Source of the DNA: Mucilaginibacter sp. 14171R-50
GTDB taxonomy: Bacteria > Bacteroidota > Bacteroidia > Sphingobacteriales > Sphingobacteriaceae
Direction of reading: 5' to 3'
DNA length: 64,000 nt
Assembly: GCF_010093045.1 (NCBI RefSeq)
Contig: NZ_CP048115.1
Span: 1,860,001 to 1,924,000 of the forward strand
The translations under genes and the position numbers were made by a program. Shown piece by piece: positions 61,252 through 64,000 of the stretch. Numbering within the stretch: the stretch's first letter is position 1; every line of letters begins with the position of its first letter. The notes under the pieces were generated by a model that was not told the DNA's origin, ran no database searches, and saw nothing but the letters and a program-made list of their open reading frames with translations.

Positions 61252-61664
61252 CTAACGAAGAAGAGATAAAGTGTTGTGCTTTCATGAACGGTAGTCCGCT
61301 CAATTGCCGCGGAGGGCTGTTACTTTGTCTTGATACAAAGTAACCAAAGATCAAGTCAGCAAAAAGGCTTCTCTGCCGCACAAGGCCTTTTTCCCCCGCA
61401 AAGCAGGCAGAACCACGGGCTGCAAAATCTTGCCCCAACTTCGTTCGCACCTGGCCATGCGCTTCAGGCAAGTATTGCTATGCCCTTGCCTTCGCTCAAG
61501 GCCACCATCGTTCTGCCCGCTTTCGCCCGAAGCTGTTTTGCTGACGCATAATCACAACTCCCCACCGACACGTCCTTGCGAGCGTAGCGTGGCAATCTCG
61601 ATAGAAAGGCCGCTGTAAAGGGGGAAAGTACATCCACTGACGATCCATCAACTCACTGCCATTC
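61252..61664 (+). repeat. Long interspersed repeat, tandem unit 2
   Basis: Begins again at CTAACGAAG with nearly the same first ~300 bp as unit 1, including CCGCTCAATTGCCGCGGAGG. It lacks a ~130-bp block of unit 1 after the REP-like core (GTCCTTGCGAGCGTAGCG at 61571). It ends CATCCACTGACGATCCATCA. Confidence 0.85.
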
Positions 61665-61702
61665 CTAACGAAGAACAAATGAAGTGTTGTGCTTTATGAA
61701 CA
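61665..61702 (+). repeat. Long interspersed repeat, truncated third unit
   Basis: Only the opening CTAACGAAGAACAAATGAAGTG and about 16 more bases of the unit are present before unrelated sequence. This shows the array once continued or grew by unit addition. Confidence 0.7.
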
Positions 61703-61821
61703 TCAACGCAAGTACGGGTGGCTTTTATGTAATAAAATCGCTACCCTGCCGCATATTTTATGATTAAACTACTATTTTAGCTTTTACCAATTGTGCTTAT
61801 ACATCACTAATACCTATTGTT

Positions 61822-63147
61822 ATGCAACGCAGAAGATTTATCCAGGGGGCAGCCCTCACGGGCACCAGTTTTTTAATTGGATCGCAATTAGCAGCGGCCG
61901 GTACCTTCACGGGGTCGCCAAATAAAAAAGTTATCATTGGGGTAATGGGAGTTAACAGCCGGGGCGGTTTCCTTGCCCAAAAGTTAGCGGCCCTGGCCGA
62001 TGTAGAAATTGGTTATATATGCGATGTAGATAGCATTGCCATGGCTAAATGCATCGCCGATATCGAAAAAATAACCGGCAAAAAACCTACCGGGATTACC
62101 GACGTGCGTAAACTGCTTGAGAAAAAAGACCTTGACGCCCTGGTAATAGCCGCGCCCGACCACTGGCACGCGCCTGCTACCATACTGGCTTGCCAGGCGG
62201 GTAAACACGTATATGTAGAAAAGCCCTGCAGCCATAACCCGCACGAAGGCGAGCTTGCCATAGCCGCGGCCACCAAATATAACCGGCTGGTACAAATGGG
62301 CAGTCAGCGCCGCTCGTTTGATAATGTACAGAAAATGGTTGCCGAGCTGCATGCCGGCATTATTGGCCGGGCTTATTTTGCAAGGGGATGGTATGTTAAT
62401 AACCGCAAAAGCATAGGGGTAGGTAAAGTAGTGCCCGTGCCGTCGAACTTAAACTACGAACTATGGCAGGGGTATGCCCCGCGCAGGCCTTATAAAGATA
62501 ACCTGATCCATTATAACTGGCACTGGCACTGGAACTGGGGCACCGGCGAGGCGCTGAACAACGGCACGCACGAAATTGATGTAATGCGCTGGGGGCTTGG
62601 GGTTGATTTCCCAAACCGGGTAACATCATCCGGCGGGCGCTTTGCTTTTAAGGATGATTGGGAAACCCCCGACACGCAAACCATATTGGTAAACTTTCCG
62701 AATAACACCGCGCTATCATGGGAGGGGCGCAGCTGCAACGGCTTTAATTCTGAAGGAGTGGGCCGTGGTGTTGTATTTTATGGCGATCACGGTACTATTT
62801 ATTATGGGGGCGGTAATGGCTACCAGGTTTATGATTATGATAACAAACTGGTAAAAGAAATAAAGGATGAAACCCCGGTAGATGCTGCTAACAAAGTAAG
62901 CCCTACTGAAATGCTTGACCGCGTGCACCTGCAAAATTTTGTGAACGCCATACGCGGCACCGAAAAGCTGAACCAAACCATTATAAACGGTCATAAATCA
63001 ACCGTGATACCGCAGTTGGGTAATATCGCCCAGCGCGTAGGCCGTGTGCTGAATCTGGATACCACTAATGGCCATATCCTGCACGATGCCGAAGCGGCCA
63101 AACTTTGGGGCCGCGAATACGAACCCGGATGGACTTTAAAAGTTTAA
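61822..63147 (+). CDS. Tat-exported Gfo/Idh/MocA-family oxidoreductase
   Basis: A 441-residue NAD(P)-type sugar oxidoreductase. The Tat signal is MQRRRFIQGAALTG (twin Arg and Phe), giving a mature exported protein. The Rossmann loop is GVMGVNSRGG at 40-49. The catalytic-lysine motif is EKPCSHNP (EKP at 133-135), and an APDHWHAPAT active-site loop is present. The C-terminal half (LNNGTHEIDVMRWGLGVDF) is typical of Tat-carried members. Such exported members act on oligosaccharide or inositol-type sugars in the periplasm, often with the cofactor kept tightly bound (inference). It stands 19 bp before the DUF1080 gene, so one operon is likely. Confidence 0.9.
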   Translation: MQRRRFIQGAALTGTSFLIGSQLAAAGTFTGSPNKKVIIGVMGVNSRGGFLAQKLAALADVEIGYICDVDSIAMAKCIADIEKITGKKPTGITDVRKLLEKKDLDALVIAAPDHWHAPATILACQAGKHVYVEKPCSHNPHEGELAIAAATKYNRLVQMGSQRRSFDNVQKMVAELHAGIIGRAYFARGWYVNNRKSIGVGKVVPVPSNLNYELWQGYAPRRPYKDNLIHYNWHWHWNWGTGEALNNGTHEIDVMRWGLGVDFPNRVTSSGGRFAFKDDWETPDTQTILVNFPNNTALSWEGRSCNGFNSEGVGRGVVFYGDHGTIYYGGGNGYQVYDYDNKLVKEIKDETPVDAANKVSPTEMLDRVHLQNFVNAIRGTEKLNQTIINGHKSTVIPQLGNIAQRVGRVLNLDTTNGHILHDAEAAKLWGREYEPGWTLKV

Positions 63148-63166
63148 CATCAGCCTGAAATATATT

Positions 63167-64000
63167 ATGAAGAACTTAACAACCTACCTGCTTGCTATAG
63201 CCATGGCCGCCGGTGTCCAAACTACATCGGCGCAAAGCAAAGCCGGCTACACCAATTTATTTAACGGTAAAAATCTTAACGGCTGGAAAATACTGGCCGG
63301 CAAAGCAGAATATAAAGCAGAGAATGGCGGCATAACCGGCACTGCCGTATTAAACAGTGGTAATACTTTTTTAGTTACCGAAAAGGAGTATGGCGATTTT
63401 ATTTTAGAACTTGATGCTAAAACAGAAAGCAACCTGACCAACTCGGGCATACAATTGCGCAGTCATTTTGATCCGGCAGGGCATAATGGGAAAGGGCTGG
63501 TTTATGGTCGCCAATGCGAAATTGACCCCAGCGACCGCAAATGGAGCGGCGGGATATACGACGAGGGCCGCCGCGATTGGCTTTACCCAATGGAGCTAAA
63601 CGCCAAAGCCCAAAACGCCTGGAAGAACGGACAATTTAACCACATTAAAATTGAGTGCATTGGCAACACTACAAAGACATGGATAAATGGTATAGCAGCA
63701 GCTTACGTTATTGATACCATAGATACCAAAGGTTTCATCGGATTGCAGGTACACGCCATTAACGATGCCGGGCAGGCAGGGAAGAAGATATTCTTTAAAA
63801 ACCTCCGTATAAAAACTACTAACCTGCAGCCGCAGCCCTTTGCGAAGGATGTTTACGTGGTTAATCTGCAACATAACACCTTGTCGGCTTACGAAAAACA
63901 GGATGGCTGGAAGCTTTTATTTGACGGAAAAACCAGCGCGGGATGGCATAGCGCTACCGCGGCTACCTTCCCGGCAAAAGGGTGGAAGGTTGAGGACGGG
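63167..64000 (+). CDS. Secreted protein with two DUF1080 (3-keto-disaccharide hydrolase-like) domains, 3' end outside the window
   Basis: From ATG 63167 to the window end, 278 codons are open with no stop, so the gene continues past 64000. A Sec signal covers about residues 1-22 (ending TTSAQ). A first DUF1080 domain runs about 27-195 (TNLFNGKNLNGWKI, GIQLRSHFD, GLVYGRQCEID). A second begins at residue 246 with DGWKLLFDGKTSAGWHS. DUF1080 enzymes cleave glycosidic bonds of 3-keto sugars, the product of oxidation by Gfo/Idh-type or GMC oxidoreductases; the neighbouring Gfo/Idh gene fits this pathway. Confidence 0.85.
   Translation, partial: MKNLTTYLLAIAMAAGVQTTSAQSKAGYTNLFNGKNLNGWKILAGKAEYKAENGGITGTAVLNSGNTFLVTEKEYGDFILELDAKTESNLTNSGIQLRSHFDPAGHNGKGLVYGRQCEIDPSDRKWSGGIYDEGRRDWLYPMELNAKAQNAWKNGQFNHIKIECIGNTTKTWINGIAAAYVIDTIDTKGFIGLQVHAINDAGQAGKKIFFKNLRIKTTNLQPQPFAKDVYVVNLQHNTLSAYEKQDGWKLLFDGKTSAGWHSATAATFPAKGWKVEDG

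Noticed and set aside
60826..61551. Frames inside the tandem repeats, including one with alternating strands
   Set aside because: They are not kept between tandem units and do not begin at plausible starts.
1..64000. CRISPR array
   Set aside because: No regularly spaced direct repeats of 24-40 bp with unique spacers; all repeats found are inverted, tandem units of 400-550 bp or in-gene repeats.

Overview
The window comes from the chromosome of a Bacteroidota bacterium, most likely family Sphingobacteriaceae and close to Mucilaginibacter or Pedobacter (inference). Three things support this. Many genes are preceded by the Bacteroidota promoter form TTTG - about 19-20 bp - TAnnTTTG. Secreted proteins carry short lipoprotein or Sec signals of the phylum type. 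The gene content fits: bacillithiol synthesis (bshA), a YtxJ-like protein, CdaA, paired LytS/LytTR systems, an M1 aminopeptidase with HEAT repeats, DUF1080 proteins and Gfo/Idh proteins with Tat signals. No phage, plasmid, CRISPR array or secretion system is visible. Most of the window is ordinary housekeeping chromosome with small accessory pieces.

Layout. 1-692: a copy of a long non-coding interspersed repeat. 693-8046: SIMPL protein, small lipoproteins, a degenerate receiver-like protein, bshA, a lactonase, an rRNA pseudouridine synthase with a long disordered N-terminus, and a lytic transglycosylase. 8374-14106: uvrA, a secreted unknown, and a LytS/LytTR pair. 14279-14756: a compact GIY-YIG nuclease gene enclosed by perfect 32-bp inverted repeats. 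14796-22067: minus-strand housekeeping (type I asparaginase, TatD, two FKBP isomerases, a DHH phosphoesterase, DUF721, recF) around a plus-strand ndk. 22289-27040: TPR protein, ribH, a tiny lipoprotein, ytxJ, lipA, and an ECF sigma/anti-sigma pair. 27039-33508: NAD(P)HX repair enzyme, then a divergent redox/SDR cluster with a GbsR/MarR regulator and a clear palindromic operator. 33505-35745: cdaA, a polyprenyl diphosphate synthase and tRNA-Ser(GGA). 35891-38257: oxidoreductase, secreted unknown and a Crp/Fnr regulator. 38258-38925: a scar with an integrase remnant. 38926-41325: a MacB/FtsX-type permease. 41571-45989: two ArsR-SRPBCC modules with matching operators, enclosing a di-heme cytochrome/DsrE pair. 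46093-51094: MFS exporter and a LytS-TlpA-LytTR operon. 51390-60491: alginate-lyase-like lipoprotein with a beta-trefoil tail, TauE, DPP-IV-type peptidase, acyltransferase, DUF1569 and M1 peptidase. 60705-61702: tandem copies of the same long repeat seen at 91-531, in the opposite orientation. 61822-64000: a Gfo/Idh oxidoreductase followed by a protein with two DUF1080 domains, cut by the window edge.

How the genes work together. bshA and ytxJ point to bacillithiol-based thiol chemistry. The sigma/anti-sigma pair, the two LytS/LytTR systems, the Crp/Fnr protein and the two ArsR modules show dense local signal-responsive control. The final Gfo/Idh-DUF1080 pair, the alginate-lyase-like protein and the lactonase suggest polysaccharide and sugar-derivative use. 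The most system-like novelties are the GIY-YIG/inverted-repeat unit, whose repeat core also occurs inside the large tandem repeat, and the paired ArsR-SRPBCC modules, whose operators differ at one conserved position.
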